Shown piece after piece: positions 54,945 to 64,000 of a stretch of 64,000 bases of DNA. Every line of letters starts with the position of its first letter. Within the stretch, counting starts at the first letter, position 1. Source of the DNA: Mycobacterium colombiense. GTDB taxonomy: Bacteria; Actinomycetota; Actinomycetes; Mycobacteriales; Mycobacteriaceae. The DNA is taken from contig NZ_QMEV01000003.1 in assembly GCF_003284935.1 (NCBI RefSeq), forward strand, positions 1 to 64,000, written 5' to 3'. Below the pieces are notes generated by a model. That model saw only the letters and a list, made by a program, of their open reading frames with translations, had not been told where the DNA came from and searched no databases. Both the position numbers and the translations under genes were made by a program.

Positions 54945-56261
54945 GTGACCGACGACATCACCTCACCTTCCGACGGCGGCCCGAACGACGCTGGGGCGCA
55001 GGCGGACTCCGCCGCGGTGTCGCGCCGGCGCGCGCTCGGCGGCGCCATGCTGGCCGGGCTCGGCGGTGCCGCCCTCGGTGCCGTCGGTGGCGGCTTCGCC
55101 GGTCACGCCATGGCGGCGGCACAACGTGGTGACGACGATGACACCGTCGACCTGCGGCACAGCTACCCGTTCTACGGCCAGCCGCACCAGGGCGGAATCG
55201 ATACGCCCCCACAGCGTTACGCCATGTTCATGTCGTTCTCGCTGACCGACGGCGCGGGCCGGAGGGAGCTGCAGACCCTCTTGGCGCGCTGGTCGGCCGC
55301 CGCCGCGATCCTGCAGCAGGGTAAGCCGGTCGGGACGGTGCAGCCCCAGGTCGAGGTGCAGCCTCCCGCCGACACCGGCGAGGCCTACGGGCTGAGCCCG
55401 GCCAGCCTCACCGTCACCATCGGGCTGGGCCCGTCGCTGTTCGGCGATCGGTTCGGACTTGCCGCCCGGCGACCCGCCGTGTTCACCGACCTGCCGCCGC
55501 TGAACGGGGACAACCTGGATCCACGCCTGCATGGCGGCGACCTTTCCGTGCAGGCGTGCGCCGACGATCCCCAGGTCTGCTATCACGCGGTCCGCAACCT
55601 GGCCCGGCTCGGCCGCAACATCGTCTCACCGTTCTGGGCGGTGCTCGGGTTCGGTCGAGCCTCCGCCGGACCGGGCCAGCACACACCGCGAAACCTGTTG
55701 GGATTCAAGGACGGAACCCGCAACATCGCCACCAGCGCCGAATACAACAAGTTCGTCTGGGTGACCGACAGCGACCAGCCCTGGATGAACGGGGGGACCT
55801 ACCAGGTCGTCCGCAAGATCCGGATGTTGATGGAGACCTGGGATGTCGACCGGATCGGCAATCAGCAGCGAATCTTCGGGCGCACCAAAGAGGAAGGGGC
55901 TCCGCTGAGCGGCAAGCGTGAATTCGACACGCCGGACTTCGCCGCCAAGGGCCCCGACGGCAACCCGCTCATCGATCCGATGTCTCACGTCGGCCTCGCC
56001 GCCCGGGAAAACAATGACGGCATCATGATCCGCCGACGGTCCTACAACTACACCGACGGCCTGGACGCCAACGGCCAACTCAACGCCGGTCTGCTTTTCG
56101 TCTCGTATCAAAATGATCCGCAAGATTTTATTCGGCTGCAGAACCGCCTGGGCGCCCACGACCTGCTCAACGAATACATCCGCCATATCGGATCAGCAAT
56201 CTTCGCGGTGCCGGCCGCGCCCGCTGAAGGCCACTACATCGGCCAAAGCCTGTTCAGCTGA
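54945..56261 (+). CDS. efeB: Dye-decolorising peroxidase EfeB (Tat-exported)
   Basis: A 438-residue DyP-type haem peroxidase. The N-terminus has a Tat signal (SRRRALGGAMLAGLGG). The GxxDG motif is GFKDGTRN with catalytic Asp256, and the proximal haem ligand is probably His348 in DPMSHVGL. EfeB oxidises ferrous iron or removes iron from haem outside the membrane as part of EfeUOB. It follows efeO by 2 bases from GTG 54945. The C-terminal ILFVSYQ-like segment (LLFVSYQNDPQDFI) typical of the family is present. Confidence 0.95.
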   Translation: MTDDITSPSDGGPNDAGAQADSAAVSRRRALGGAMLAGLGGAALGAVGGGFAGHAMAAAQRGDDDDTVDLRHSYPFYGQPHQGGIDTPPQRYAMFMSFSLTDGAGRRELQTLLARWSAAAAILQQGKPVGTVQPQVEVQPPADTGEAYGLSPASLTVTIGLGPSLFGDRFGLAARRPAVFTDLPPLNGDNLDPRLHGGDLSVQACADDPQVCYHAVRNLARLGRNIVSPFWAVLGFGRASAGPGQHTPRNLLGFKDGTRNIATSAEYNKFVWVTDSDQPWMNGGTYQVVRKIRMLMETWDVDRIGNQQRIFGRTKEEGAPLSGKREFDTPDFAAKGPDGNPLIDPMSHVGLAARENNDGIMIRRRSYNYTDGLDANGQLNAGLLFVSYQNDPQDFIRLQNRLGAHDLLNEYIRHIGSAIFAVPAAPAEGHYIGQSLFS

Positions 56262-56298
56262 GCATATCTCGTGATCGGCGGGACCTCTGGCCCGACGG

Positions 56299-56318
56299 TT
56301 GAGGACTAAAGCCTCACG
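56299..56318. promoter_or_regulatory. DosR-like box upstream of the universal stress gene
   Basis: TTGAGGACTAAAGCCTCACG matches the DosR consensus TTSGGGACTWWAGTCCCSAA at 14 of 20 positions, including the GGACTAAAG core. The box starts 70 bases before the ATG at 56369. Several M. tuberculosis universal stress genes are DosR-controlled. Confidence 0.6.
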
Positions 56319-56368
56319 ATCGGGACGGCCTCCTCGGATAGCGTGGTTCACGATGGAGGGAGAACGTA

Positions 56369-57256
56369 ATGTCCACATCCGCCAAAGAACTCGGTATCGT
56401 CGTTGCCGTCGACGGTTCGCCGGCGTCTAGTGCCGCCGCGGGCTGGGCCGCCCGGGAAGCGGCGATGAGAAACATTCCGCTGACCGTCGTGCACGCGGTG
56501 TCGACGCCTACCGCGACGTTTCCGCCGGTTCCGTATCCCGAGTCGCTGGTGACGAGCCTGGAAGACGAAGGCAAGAAGGCGATCATGCATGCGACGAAGG
56601 TCGCCGAAGAGGCGATGCCGGGGGACCGCAAGGTGTCCATCGGCAAGAAGCTGGTGTACTCGGCGCCGGTATCGGCCTTGCTGAAGATGGCAGACACGGC
56701 CGAGATGGTCGTCGTGGGCAGCTCCGGCCACGGGTTGTTGGCCCGCGGTCTGCTCGGGTCGGTGAGCTCGACCGTGGTGCGGCACGCCAATTGCCCGGTC
56801 GCGGTCGTACGGGACGAAGAATCGCCGGACCGGCGGCATGCCCCCGTCCTCCTGGGCACGGATGGCTCTCCGGCGTCCGAGCTCGCGACCGAAATCGCCT
56901 TCGACGAAGCGTCGCGTCGCGGTGTGGATCTGGTCGCTATCCACGCCTGGAGTGACGCCGCCGTCGTCGAAGTCTTCGAAATCGATTGGCCGGCGGTCGA
57001 AGGCGAAGCGCAACGCAGCCTCGCCGAGAGCCTGGCGGGGTGGCAGGAACGCTATCCCGACGTCACCGTCCATCGGTTCATCGCTCAGGACCGGGCGGCG
57101 CGCCACCTCATCGACAAGTCGGAAACCGCGCAGCTCGTGGTCGTCGGCAGCCACGGCCGGGGCGGCCTGAGCAGGCTGCTGTTGGGTTCGGTCAGCAACG
57201 CGGTCCTGCATTCGGTCCGGATCCCGATCATCGTCGCGCGCCCGCCCGCGGCATAA
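56369..57256 (+). CDS. Tandem universal stress protein (UspA-type)
   Basis: A 295-residue protein with two UspA domains, about 8-150 and 158-293. Each begins with a beta strand and a DGSPAS-type nucleotide loop (VDGSPASSAAAGWA, TDGSPASELATEIA) and ends with a G-2x-G-9x-G-S type motif (GSSGHGLLARGLLGSVSS, GSHGRGGLSRLLLGSVSN). This pattern predicts ATP binding, as in M. tuberculosis Rv2623. ATG 56369 follows GGAGGGAG. The upstream DosR-like box suggests hypoxia or NO induction. It ends 6 bases from the convergent acyltransferase gene. Confidence 0.94.
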   Translation: MSTSAKELGIVVAVDGSPASSAAAGWAAREAAMRNIPLTVVHAVSTPTATFPPVPYPESLVTSLEDEGKKAIMHATKVAEEAMPGDRKVSIGKKLVYSAPVSALLKMADTAEMVVVGSSGHGLLARGLLGSVSSTVVRHANCPVAVVRDEESPDRRHAPVLLGTDGSPASELATEIAFDEASRRGVDLVAIHAWSDAAVVEVFEIDWPAVEGEAQRSLAESLAGWQERYPDVTVHRFIAQDRAARHLIDKSETAQLVVVGSHGRGGLSRLLLGSVSNAVLHSVRIPIIVARPPAA

Positions 57257-57262
57257 GGCGAT

Positions 57263-58603
57263 TCACCCGATCGTGCCGGACCGTGGCCGATCCGATCGCC
57301 CGACAGCCGCCACCCGCGCCGCGGGGCGAAGCGCCGCCAGCAGCGCGCCGGCGGCGAAGATCACCGCGGTCAGCCACGGAAAGCGCCCGTCGGGGGCGAA
57401 GCCCTCGGCGGCAATCAGGGATAGGGCGTAGGCCGCCATCGCGGCGCCGGCCAGCATCACCGGTTCCACCCAGCGCTCGGTGAGTGGCACACCGAGGAGG
57501 GGCAACGGGGCAGCGAAAAGCCTTCGCGCCCAGAACAAGAGCACAATCTCGACCGCCGTCACGACACTCAGGACGACCACCCATTCCAGGCGGGCCAGCC
57601 ACCAGTCCGCGCTGCCTTCGGGTGGCTGGGGCAAAAGGCCGGCCGGGTAACCGACGACCGCCACGATGACGACGGGGATCATGTGCCACAAGTACAGGGC
57701 CATGATGTTGTTGTTGGCGATGGACAGGGCGCGCTCGACCCGCACGGCGCGCAGCGCACGGTTGAGGCCCGGCGTCAATCCCATCGCAAGTCCGGTTTGG
57801 GCGCACCCGAACGCCAGCAGCGCCACCGTCGGGGGTGTCGTGTTGTCGATGGTCTGTCCGGGAACACCGATCATGCTGATCGGATACACCTTCAGCCACA
57901 CCAGCAGCGCCAAGGCCACCGACGAGACACCGGCCAGCAGCCACGGCCTGCGGCCGGCCAACGACCCACCGTGCCAAGCGATCCCAAGTTGATACAGGGT
58001 GCCCCAGCCCAGCAGATAGTTCACCCAGTTGAGGTAGGGCACGTGGCCGGCGATTCGCGCGACATCCACCGCCGCGACGGCCAGCGCGAGAGCACCCGGT
58101 ACCAACAATCCCCAACGGCGTTGTGCGGCAATCGCAATCGGCGTCAGCGACACGACCACCAGATAGACGGCCAGGAACCACAGGTGCATTGCCACCGCCC
58201 AACCGGCGTATTCGAGCACCGAGCCGGCCACACCGCAGGCGCCCAGGACAACCACCACCACCGACACCAGCGCCACGTAGGCCGCGGTTGGCCCGAGCAC
58301 GCGGGCCACCCGGTGCTGGATCCAGGTTCGACGCGACAGGCCCTCGTCGTCGTGCCGGTGCGTCCAGGACACGGCGCCGGCGTAGCCGGCAACCAGGAAG
58401 AACGCCGGAACGGCCTGGAAGGGCCAGGTCAGCCATTGGGTCCAGGGCAGGTCGACGAGCGGGTTCTGCCGGCCGAACTGCCCGTCGCGGTAGGTCACGG
58501 ATCCGGCCAGCCAGTGTCCCAGCACGATGAGCACCACGCCCGATACCCGGAAGTAGTCGACCGCCAGGTTGCGCGCCGGCCGTGAGGTGTTTGCGTGGCC
58601 CAT
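57263..58603 (-). CDS. Acyltransferase family 3 membrane protein
   Basis: A 446-residue membrane protein with about ten helices. The first segment, VDYFRVSGVVLIVLGHWLAG, carries the conserved catalytic-type His of acyltransferase family 3 (OafA/NodX-like). A second feature is a NNIMALYLWHM segment in the C-terminal half. Family members O-acetylate or O-acylate sugars, peptidoglycan or lipids; the target here is unknown. ATG 58603 is the start; upstream in-frame sequence overlaps the divergent aldo-keto reductase promoter. Convergent with the universal stress gene. Confidence 0.85.
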   Translation of the reverse strand: MGHANTSRPARNLAVDYFRVSGVVLIVLGHWLAGSVTYRDGQFGRQNPLVDLPWTQWLTWPFQAVPAFFLVAGYAGAVSWTHRHDDEGLSRRTWIQHRVARVLGPTAAYVALVSVVVVVLGACGVAGSVLEYAGWAVAMHLWFLAVYLVVVSLTPIAIAAQRRWGLLVPGALALAVAAVDVARIAGHVPYLNWVNYLLGWGTLYQLGIAWHGGSLAGRRPWLLAGVSSVALALLVWLKVYPISMIGVPGQTIDNTTPPTVALLAFGCAQTGLAMGLTPGLNRALRAVRVERALSIANNNIMALYLWHMIPVVIVAVVGYPAGLLPQPPEGSADWWLARLEWVVVLSVVTAVEIVLLFWARRLFAAPLPLLGVPLTERWVEPVMLAGAAMAAYALSLIAAEGFAPDGRFPWLTAVIFAAGALLAALRPAARVAAVGRSDRPRSGTIG

Positions 58604-58672
58604 CAGATCGGGGGAAGCTCGACGCGGTGCACAGCGCCACGCTACCGTCCCCGACCGATCAGGAGATAGGCC

Positions 58673-59644
<972 letters not shown>

Positions 59645-59653
59645 GGGCCGACA

Positions 59654-60754
59654 CTAGTCGACGCTGGCCAATGCCGCTGCGCCGTAGGTCTTTTCGATCA
59701 GCGACCACGGGTCGGCGTACGGACCGCGTCCCTCCAGCCGGCGCTGCAGAATCAAAACGGCCCGCAGCACCGGGCGTAGCGCAGGGCCGAGCAGCCGCAG
59801 CACGACCCGCAGGGGGCCCTGCGATTCGGCCAGCCAGTCCAGCGTCTGGCTCCAGTCGTGCTCCTGGAAGTCCAGCAGCGCTTGTGCCTCGGTGGTGTCA
59901 TACCAGCCGGTGAAACTCCAGCCGCGGTCGTCGGCCGGGTCACCGGGCAGGCCGGCCGAGGGGCCGAGCGGTCCCAGGCCGGCCGCGCTCATCAGGTCGT
60001 CCTGCAGGCCGTGCTGTAGCAGCACGTACGTTTCGTTGCCGCCGATGAGCAGGGCCTTGCCGGAAATGGTGTCCTTGCGGTCGACGCCGTTGGCGAACGC
60101 CAGCGCCACGTCACGCGCGTCCACCGCATGAATTCGGTTGTCGCTGGGCATCGAACGCATCAGGGTGAGGTAGTCGCCGTTTATGGCCGCCTGCGTGTCG
60201 GGCGAGATGACGCCGGCGAGTCGATAGAGCGCGTAGGGCAGGCCACTGCCACGGATCGCCGCCTCGGCGAGAACTTTGTCCTGCCCGTACTGGTCGATCG
60301 GGTTCACGGGTGTGTCCGGGGTGATCCGCTCGGGCTGACGGTAGGGGTTGCGCGAGCCGTACACCGCGGCGCTGGACGCCATGAGGAACAGCGGCGGGCG
60401 GGGGAGCGCGGCGCAGGCGGCCAAGAGGTTCTCGGTGCCAACGACATTGACCCGCCGCGCCAGTTCGGGATTGCGGTAGGACGGTGGGGACACGATGGCG
60501 GCCAGGTGGACGACGGCCCCGGGCTCATGGGCGGCGATGAGAGCGTGGACCGCCTCGGCGTCCAGTAGGTCGGTGTACGCAGGAATCAACGTCCCCGGGT
60601 GCGCGCCGGCCGCGATTTCTTTTTCGATGGCGACCGTGTTGTCGTTACGCAGATCCATCGCGACGACGGTTCTGCCGCGTTCCAGCAGGATCTGCGTACA
60701 ACGCTTACCGACTTGCCCGAAGGCGCCGGTGACCAGAACGGTGTCAACTGTCAT
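59654..60754 (-). CDS. NAD(P)-dependent epimerase/dehydratase (extended SDR)
   Basis: A 366-residue extended SDR. The nucleotide motif is TGAFGQVGKR (9-18). The catalytic SSAAVYG Ser and the YGQDK Tyr-Lys pair are in place. Such enzymes act on nucleotide sugars or 3-beta-hydroxysteroids; no substrate is visible. The C-terminal ~110 residues contain a hydrophobic-basic segment (RVVLRLLGPALRPVLRAVLI) that may touch the membrane. It follows the SnoaL-like gene at 60762 by 7 bases, so both are read from one minus-strand unit, possibly including the thioesterase at 61343. Confidence 0.85.
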   Translation of the reverse strand: MTVDTVLVTGAFGQVGKRCTQILLERGRTVVAMDLRNDNTVAIEKEIAAGAHPGTLIPAYTDLLDAEAVHALIAAHEPGAVVHLAAIVSPPSYRNPELARRVNVVGTENLLAACAALPRPPLFLMASSAAVYGSRNPYRQPERITPDTPVNPIDQYGQDKVLAEAAIRGSGLPYALYRLAGVISPDTQAAINGDYLTLMRSMPSDNRIHAVDARDVALAFANGVDRKDTISGKALLIGGNETYVLLQHGLQDDLMSAAGLGPLGPSAGLPGDPADDRGWSFTGWYDTTEAQALLDFQEHDWSQTLDWLAESQGPLRVVLRLLGPALRPVLRAVLILQRRLEGRGPYADPWSLIEKTYGAAALASVD

Positions 60755-60761
60755 GGGCGCG

Positions 60762-61280
60762 TCACCGATCCATCACCCGTCCGGCGATGTTGCCGATCGC
60801 CGTGCGGAGCCGGGGAGAGACGAAGATCGAGAAGAACGGCGTCACGATGTCCTCGCGGAGTCGAGTTAGCTTGGAGCTCTTGATAAGCCACTGGCCGGCG
60901 ATGTTCTCATAGGTTTCGTGGTAGTGGCCGTAGCCGACCAAGGTTACCCCGGGGCCGAATCGGACGACGTCTTGCAGCGCCCAGATGCCACGCGCGGTCG
61001 TCGCCGAAGTGAGCTCGATTTCGGGTGTGTGCACCTGGTGCGCCGTGGGCTGTGTCGGGCGGCCGAGGGCCCGCCGGGTGAACGCCACGAACTCGTCGGC
61101 GCCGGCGATCACCTTGCCCCCGGCTTCGGAGGTATCGCTGACGAAGTCATCGGCGAAAATCGTGCGCCACGCCGCCCAGTCCTTGGTGTCCAGGTAGCGG
61201 CAGTAGCGCGCCTTGAGCTGCTTGATCGACTCGATCGCCGGCAGCGTCTCGACGACCAGGCCCTCGGCTCGTTCCGTCAT
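60762..61280 (-). CDS. SnoaL-like/NTF2-like protein
   Basis: A 172-residue protein with a single SnoaL_4-type cone fold: IESIKQLKARYCRYLDTKDW, FADDFVSDTSEAGG and HQVHTPEIELTSATTARGIW are the recognisable strands and helices. In mycobacteria such proteins are often hydratase- or isomerase-like partners in sterol or aromatic degradation. ATG 61280 has a GGAAGGG site somewhat far upstream; a GTG two codons earlier is an alternative. The next gene, an epimerase, begins 7 bases after its stop. Confidence 0.8.
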   Translation of the reverse strand: MTERAEGLVVETLPAIESIKQLKARYCRYLDTKDWAAWRTIFADDFVSDTSEAGGKVIAGADEFVAFTRRALGRPTQPTAHQVHTPEIELTSATTARGIWALQDVVRFGPGVTLVGYGHYHETYENIAGQWLIKSSKLTRLREDIVTPFFSIFVSPRLRTAIGNIAGRVMDR

Positions 61281-61342
61281 TGCCACTCGATCCCTTCCGC
61301 AAGCGCCCACGCGTGACGTTTCACTGGCGAAGTGTAAACCCG

Positions 61343-62149
61343 TCAGCCCTTGAAGTAGACGATCTGATGGGTGGTCGCCAGCAGCCCGCCCTGCCGGGTC
61401 CACAGTTGCGCGCTTTGGTCGAAATAACCGCGCGAGAAACGGTTGGCGTGGGCGGTGGCCAGCACGAAGTCGCCCTCGACGGCGTCGAGTTGAGGCTGGT
61501 CGGCGTGGAAATACGTGGTCAGCGAGATGGTCCCGGACGGGATGAAACGGCCGCGGCGCAAGAACACCCGCGGGTAGAAGATGTCGCACAGCGCGGCGAG
61601 CGCCGGGTAGTCGACCGGGCGTCCCGCGCGGTCGCGCACCCACAGCGTGGAGGTCGACGAGGGGTCGGGGTCGCCGTCTTTGCCGGGCATCGCGCCTTCG
61701 ACGTAGCGCATGTCGTAGAGGCGGGTCCAGCGGACGAGGCCCGGATCGAGGGAGGGCAATTGCTCGGGCGGCGGCGCGCTCGGCGGGTGGCTCTCGGTGT
61801 CGGCCCAGCTGTCGCGGCGGAGCGCGAAGAGGGCGGTGGCCGTCGTCTTGACCACGCCGTCCTGGCTCAGTTCGACGATCCAGTGCTGATTGGTGCGGTT
61901 GGTCCGCGCAGCCCGCAGCGTGAGGTCGAAGTCGCCGTCCGCGATGGGCGCGGCGTAATTGACGGTCAGGGCCAGCGGTTCCCCGATGCGGTCCGGGTGG
62001 GTTTCGACGGCGCGCAGCATGGCGGCGGCCGTGATCCCGCCGAACGGTCCGACCATGTTGGCCCACTCCGGGTGCGTGCGCCCGCGCCTGAGGTCGGTGC
62101 CGATCCGGTCGAACTGGAGGGCTTCGTCGAAGGGGTGTGTGTCGGTCAT
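61343..62149 (-). CDS. Acyl-CoA thioesterase (TesB-like double hotdog)
   Basis: A 268-residue protein with two hotdog halves, about 10-115 and 140-268. The first has GPFGGITAAAMLRAV and LTVNYAAPIADGDFDL. The second has a SLTTYFHAD segment and ends FVLATAHANRFSRGYFDQSA. This is the TesB/TE-II-like acyl-CoA thioesterase pattern, hydrolysing medium to long acyl-CoA. It is transcribed away from the acyl-CoA dehydrogenase at 62468. A 62-base gap separates it from the downstream SnoaL-like gene, so a separate promoter is possible. Confidence 0.88.
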   Translation of the reverse strand: MTDTHPFDEALQFDRIGTDLRRGRTHPEWANMVGPFGGITAAAMLRAVETHPDRIGEPLALTVNYAAPIADGDFDLTLRAARTNRTNQHWIVELSQDGVVKTTATALFALRRDSWADTESHPPSAPPPEQLPSLDPGLVRWTRLYDMRYVEGAMPGKDGDPDPSSTSTLWVRDRAGRPVDYPALAALCDIFYPRVFLRRGRFIPSGTISLTTYFHADQPQLDAVEGDFVLATAHANRFSRGYFDQSAQLWTRQGGLLATTHQIVYFKG

Positions 62150-62222
62150 AGTGATCGACCGCAGATTACTGGCGGACGGCGCCGCCGCTGGATACGGGGT
62201 CTCGTCGGGTGTGCCGGGCGCA

Positions 62223-62386
62223 CGTCATCGGTTGAGGTACGCGTCGCTGCCAGATCCCGCGGGGCTGTTCAATTCCAGCCTCGACGGCAACACCAGACGC
62301 GCAATCGATTTCCACGAGGGCGACAAGATCGACGAAAGGCGTTGACGGCGCTCATTCGCGCCGCGGTGTCGTTGAACGACACCTGA
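62223..62386 (+). pseudogene. Remnant of a DUF1801 protein gene (C-terminal end)
   Basis: The forward strand encodes PDPAGLFNSSLDGNTRRAID followed by FHEGDKIDE and, after a one-base slip at the AAA near 62335, KALTALIRAAVSLND. This is the C-terminus of DUF1801-type proteins (also called YdeI/OmpD-associated-like). No start or N-terminal domain is present, so the fragment is a decayed gene. It fills most of the 318-base gap between the thioesterase and the acyl-CoA dehydrogenase. Confidence 0.6.
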
Positions 62387-62395
62387 GGCGCCAAC

Positions 62396-62425
62396 CTGTA
62401 CACCGCGCGTGGCGGTGCTGTACAG
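62396..62425. promoter_or_regulatory. Two CTGTACA elements upstream of the acyl-CoA dehydrogenase
   Basis: CTGTACA at 62396-62402 and CTGTACAG at 62418-62425, spaced 22 bases (two helical turns), about 43 bases before the start codon. The second could also serve as a -10 region. Possible operator; no regulator gene is adjacent. Confidence 0.35.
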
Positions 62426-62467
62426 TCGCCCAGCACAAGGTCGACGCTCGAACGAGAGGCCATCGGT

Positions 62468-63697
62468 GTGACTTCCGAGTCGGTCAAGGAATTTCGGAGC
62501 CGGGCCAGGGCCTGGCTCGCCGCGACGATGCCACGACTCGACCCCGCCAAGGCGGCGCAGCTGGAGCGCGATGCGTTGCCGTCCTGGCACCGGGCTCGCG
62601 AGCTGCAAAAGTTGCTGTGGGACGGCGGATTCGCCGGGATCTGTTTCCCGCGCGAGTATGGCGGGCTCGGACTGGGCTACGAATACAAAAAGGCGTTCGA
62701 CATCGAGTCCCAGGGATACGAGACTCCGCTCCTGCTCAACGTCCCGTCGTTCGCCATCTGCTGCGCAACGATTCTCGACATGGGCAGCGAGGAGCAGAAG
62801 CGCGCGCACATCGCGGCCGCGTTGCGCGGCGACGAGGTGCTGGTGCAGCTGCTGTCCGAACCCAATGGCGGATCGGATCTGGCGGGCGTCATCACCCGCG
62901 CCGAGCGCCGCGACGGACGATGGATCATCAACGGCGCCAAGACCTGGAGCACGTGGGCGTTCGCCGCCGACTACGGCCTGTGCCTGGCCAGGACCAACTG
63001 GGAGGTGCCCAAACACGATGGGCTGACGATGTTCCTGGTGCCGTTGCACCATCCCGGCGTCACCATCAACCGCATCCAGCAGGTCAACGGATCCATCGAA
63101 TTCTGCGAGGAGTTCTTCGACGACGTCGACGTGGGCGACGACGCCGTCGTCGGCGAACCGGGCAAGGGATGGGACGTCGCGTCGCGACAGCTCTACCACG
63201 AGCGGCGCACGATGGGGGACGGGTCGGAGTACACCAGCGGGCCGGGAATCGCTGAGGCCCACGATGTTTCGGTCGACCTGATAACGCTGCTGGATAAGAC
63301 TGACCAGGCCGGCAACCAGCGACTCGAGGAGATGGTCGGCCGGGCGCTGGTGCACCGGGCCGTGCATGGCCAGCTCAGTGAACACGTCTTTCACGCCGTG
63401 GCCGGCGGATCCCTGCCACCCGCCGCCGGGTCGATCATCCGGCTGTACATGGCCGAGGTGCACGACGTCGAGACCGATACCGCGCTGGCCGTGGCGGGCC
63501 CGGCGGCCGTGGTTGACGACGAGGGCGGGTTGGTCGATATCGGGACGCGCTATCTGGGACGGCAGACCGCCAGCATCGGCGGCGGCACCACCGAGATGGC
63601 GCGCAACGTGATCGGCGAGCGGGTGCTGAACTTCCCGCGCGAGCGCGCCGACGACCGCGGCGTGCCCTTCAACCAGGTGCGGCGCGGCAAAAGGTAA
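62468..63697 (+). CDS. Acyl-CoA dehydrogenase
   Basis: A 409-residue FAD-dependent acyl-CoA dehydrogenase. Family marks: FPREYGGLGLGYEYKKAFD early, LLSEPNGGSDLAGVITRAER in the FAD/CoA segment, WIINGAKTWSTWA, and the C-terminal GGGTTEMARNVIGERVLNFP FAD-contact region. In mycobacteria many such enzymes work as heterotetramers in sterol side-chain or branched-acid degradation. No adjacent partner of the same family is visible here, though the next gene is cut off. Start GTG 62468. It is followed by the partial gene at 63712 after 14 bases. Confidence 0.92.
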   Translation: MTSESVKEFRSRARAWLAATMPRLDPAKAAQLERDALPSWHRARELQKLLWDGGFAGICFPREYGGLGLGYEYKKAFDIESQGYETPLLLNVPSFAICCATILDMGSEEQKRAHIAAALRGDEVLVQLLSEPNGGSDLAGVITRAERRDGRWIINGAKTWSTWAFAADYGLCLARTNWEVPKHDGLTMFLVPLHHPGVTINRIQQVNGSIEFCEEFFDDVDVGDDAVVGEPGKGWDVASRQLYHERRTMGDGSEYTSGPGIAEAHDVSVDLITLLDKTDQAGNQRLEEMVGRALVHRAVHGQLSEHVFHAVAGGSLPPAAGSIIRLYMAEVHDVETDTALAVAGPAAVVDDEGGLVDIGTRYLGRQTASIGGGTTEMARNVIGERVLNFPRERADDRGVPFNQVRRGKR

Positions 63698-63711
63698 GGA
63701 GGCGAACAGAA

Positions 63712-64000
63712 TTGGGCGGTCAACTTCGTGACATCCGAGAGTTGATGGGTGATTCCGACGCCTACCGCGAGGAACTGTACCGGCGTTGGACGGGACTGTT
63801 GAGCTACCGTTACATCGGTCGCAAGCACTCCTCGATGAATCTGGGCGAGACCGATGACATCGTCGCCATCCGCCGCGACATGCGCAACGATGCGGGTGGA
63901 ATCATGGTGGCGCCGTTGGCCATTTCCTCCCCGGAGGGCTGCCAGACAGACATGGTCGCGGTGCCCAATCCGGTGATCGCGTCGGTACAGATCGTCGATC
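63712..64000 (+). CDS. Unidentified gene, 5' part only
   Basis: An open frame from TTG 63712 to the window end, 96 codons visible. AAGGAGG lies 10 bases upstream of the TTG, a strong ribosome site, and there is no ATG or GTG nearby in frame. The visible protein is mixed and soluble (QLRDIRELMGDSDAYREELY, GGIMVAPLAISSPEG). It is spaced 14 bases from the acyl-CoA dehydrogenase and likely co-transcribed, so a lipid-related role is possible. I do not recognise the family; a hotdog-type thioesterase is one weak possibility. Confidence 0.55.
   Translation, partial: MGGQLRDIRELMGDSDAYREELYRRWTGLLSYRYIGRKHSSMNLGETDDIVAIRRDMRNDAGGIMVAPLAISSPEGCQTDMVAVPNPVIASVQIVD

Noticed and set aside
61313..61342. 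GTTTCACT...AGTGTAAAC as an operator upstream of the SnoaL-like gene
   Set aside because: The arms match only with an inserted base and there is one copy only; not distinguishable from chance.

Overview
This window is high-GC actinobacterial DNA and almost certainly comes from a slow-growing nontuberculous Mycobacterium, probably close to the M. avium complex. The gene order follows the M. tuberculosis segment Rv2052c to Rv2037c in inverted orientation: lnt, ppm1, rbpA, a small zinc protein, pks12, an Rv2047c-like fusion, lppI, lipT, pncA, an Rv2042c-like gene, a four-gene sugar ABC transporter and a patatin-like gene. The species is inferred from gene order and protein resemblance, not from a search. 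Unlike M. tuberculosis, lnt and ppm1 are separate genes here.

Layout. 1-3.9 kb: lipoprotein N-acylation and polyprenol mannosylation, RbpA, and a small zinc-finger protein. 4.36-16.9 kb: the giant bimodular polyketide synthase Pks12, followed by an epimerase/PEP-mobile-domain fusion. 19.5-35.6 kb: an accessory block inserted between the Rv2047c and lppI orthologues. Its core is a minus-strand operon (26.8 to 19.5 kb) encoding two paralogous multi-pass membrane proteins, three small single-span proteins, a NorQ/CbbQ-type AAA ATPase, a NorD/CbbO-type VWA protein, a 2,4-diaminopentanoate-dehydrogenase-like oxidoreductase, a VOC protein and a frameshifted P450. Beside it lie two more paralogues of that oxidoreductase, two SDRs (one broken) and a TetR regulator. 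Copies of a CTGAC-N4-GTCAG palindrome sit in front of three of these transcription units. I could not assign the membrane proteins to a known family. The AAA/VWA pair suggests a metal-dependent membrane enzyme that needs chaperoned activation, and this is the best candidate here for an undescribed system. A second unit (TetR, P450, SDR) and an unassigned lipoprotein follow.

35.6-50.7 kb: lppI, lipT, a kinase/lipocalin-like fusion, gluconokinase, a ParD-like/zeta-like toxin-antitoxin pair with a palindromic operator, a DoxX protein with an exact 11-residue repeat tail, pncA, an ECF sigma factor with a DoxX-like partner, and the sugar ABC transporter. 51.2-56.3 kb: a DUF3097 gene and the iron-uptake operon efeUOB behind an IdeR-like box. 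56.3-64 kb: a universal stress protein behind a DosR-like box, a membrane acyltransferase, an aldo-keto reductase, a minus-strand thioesterase/SnoaL-like/epimerase group, a decayed DUF1801 gene, an acyl-CoA dehydrogenase and a truncated last gene.

I saw no rRNA, tRNA, CRISPR array or insertion sequence. All coordinates and starts were read by eye from the sequence. Family names rest on motif recognition, not database searches.
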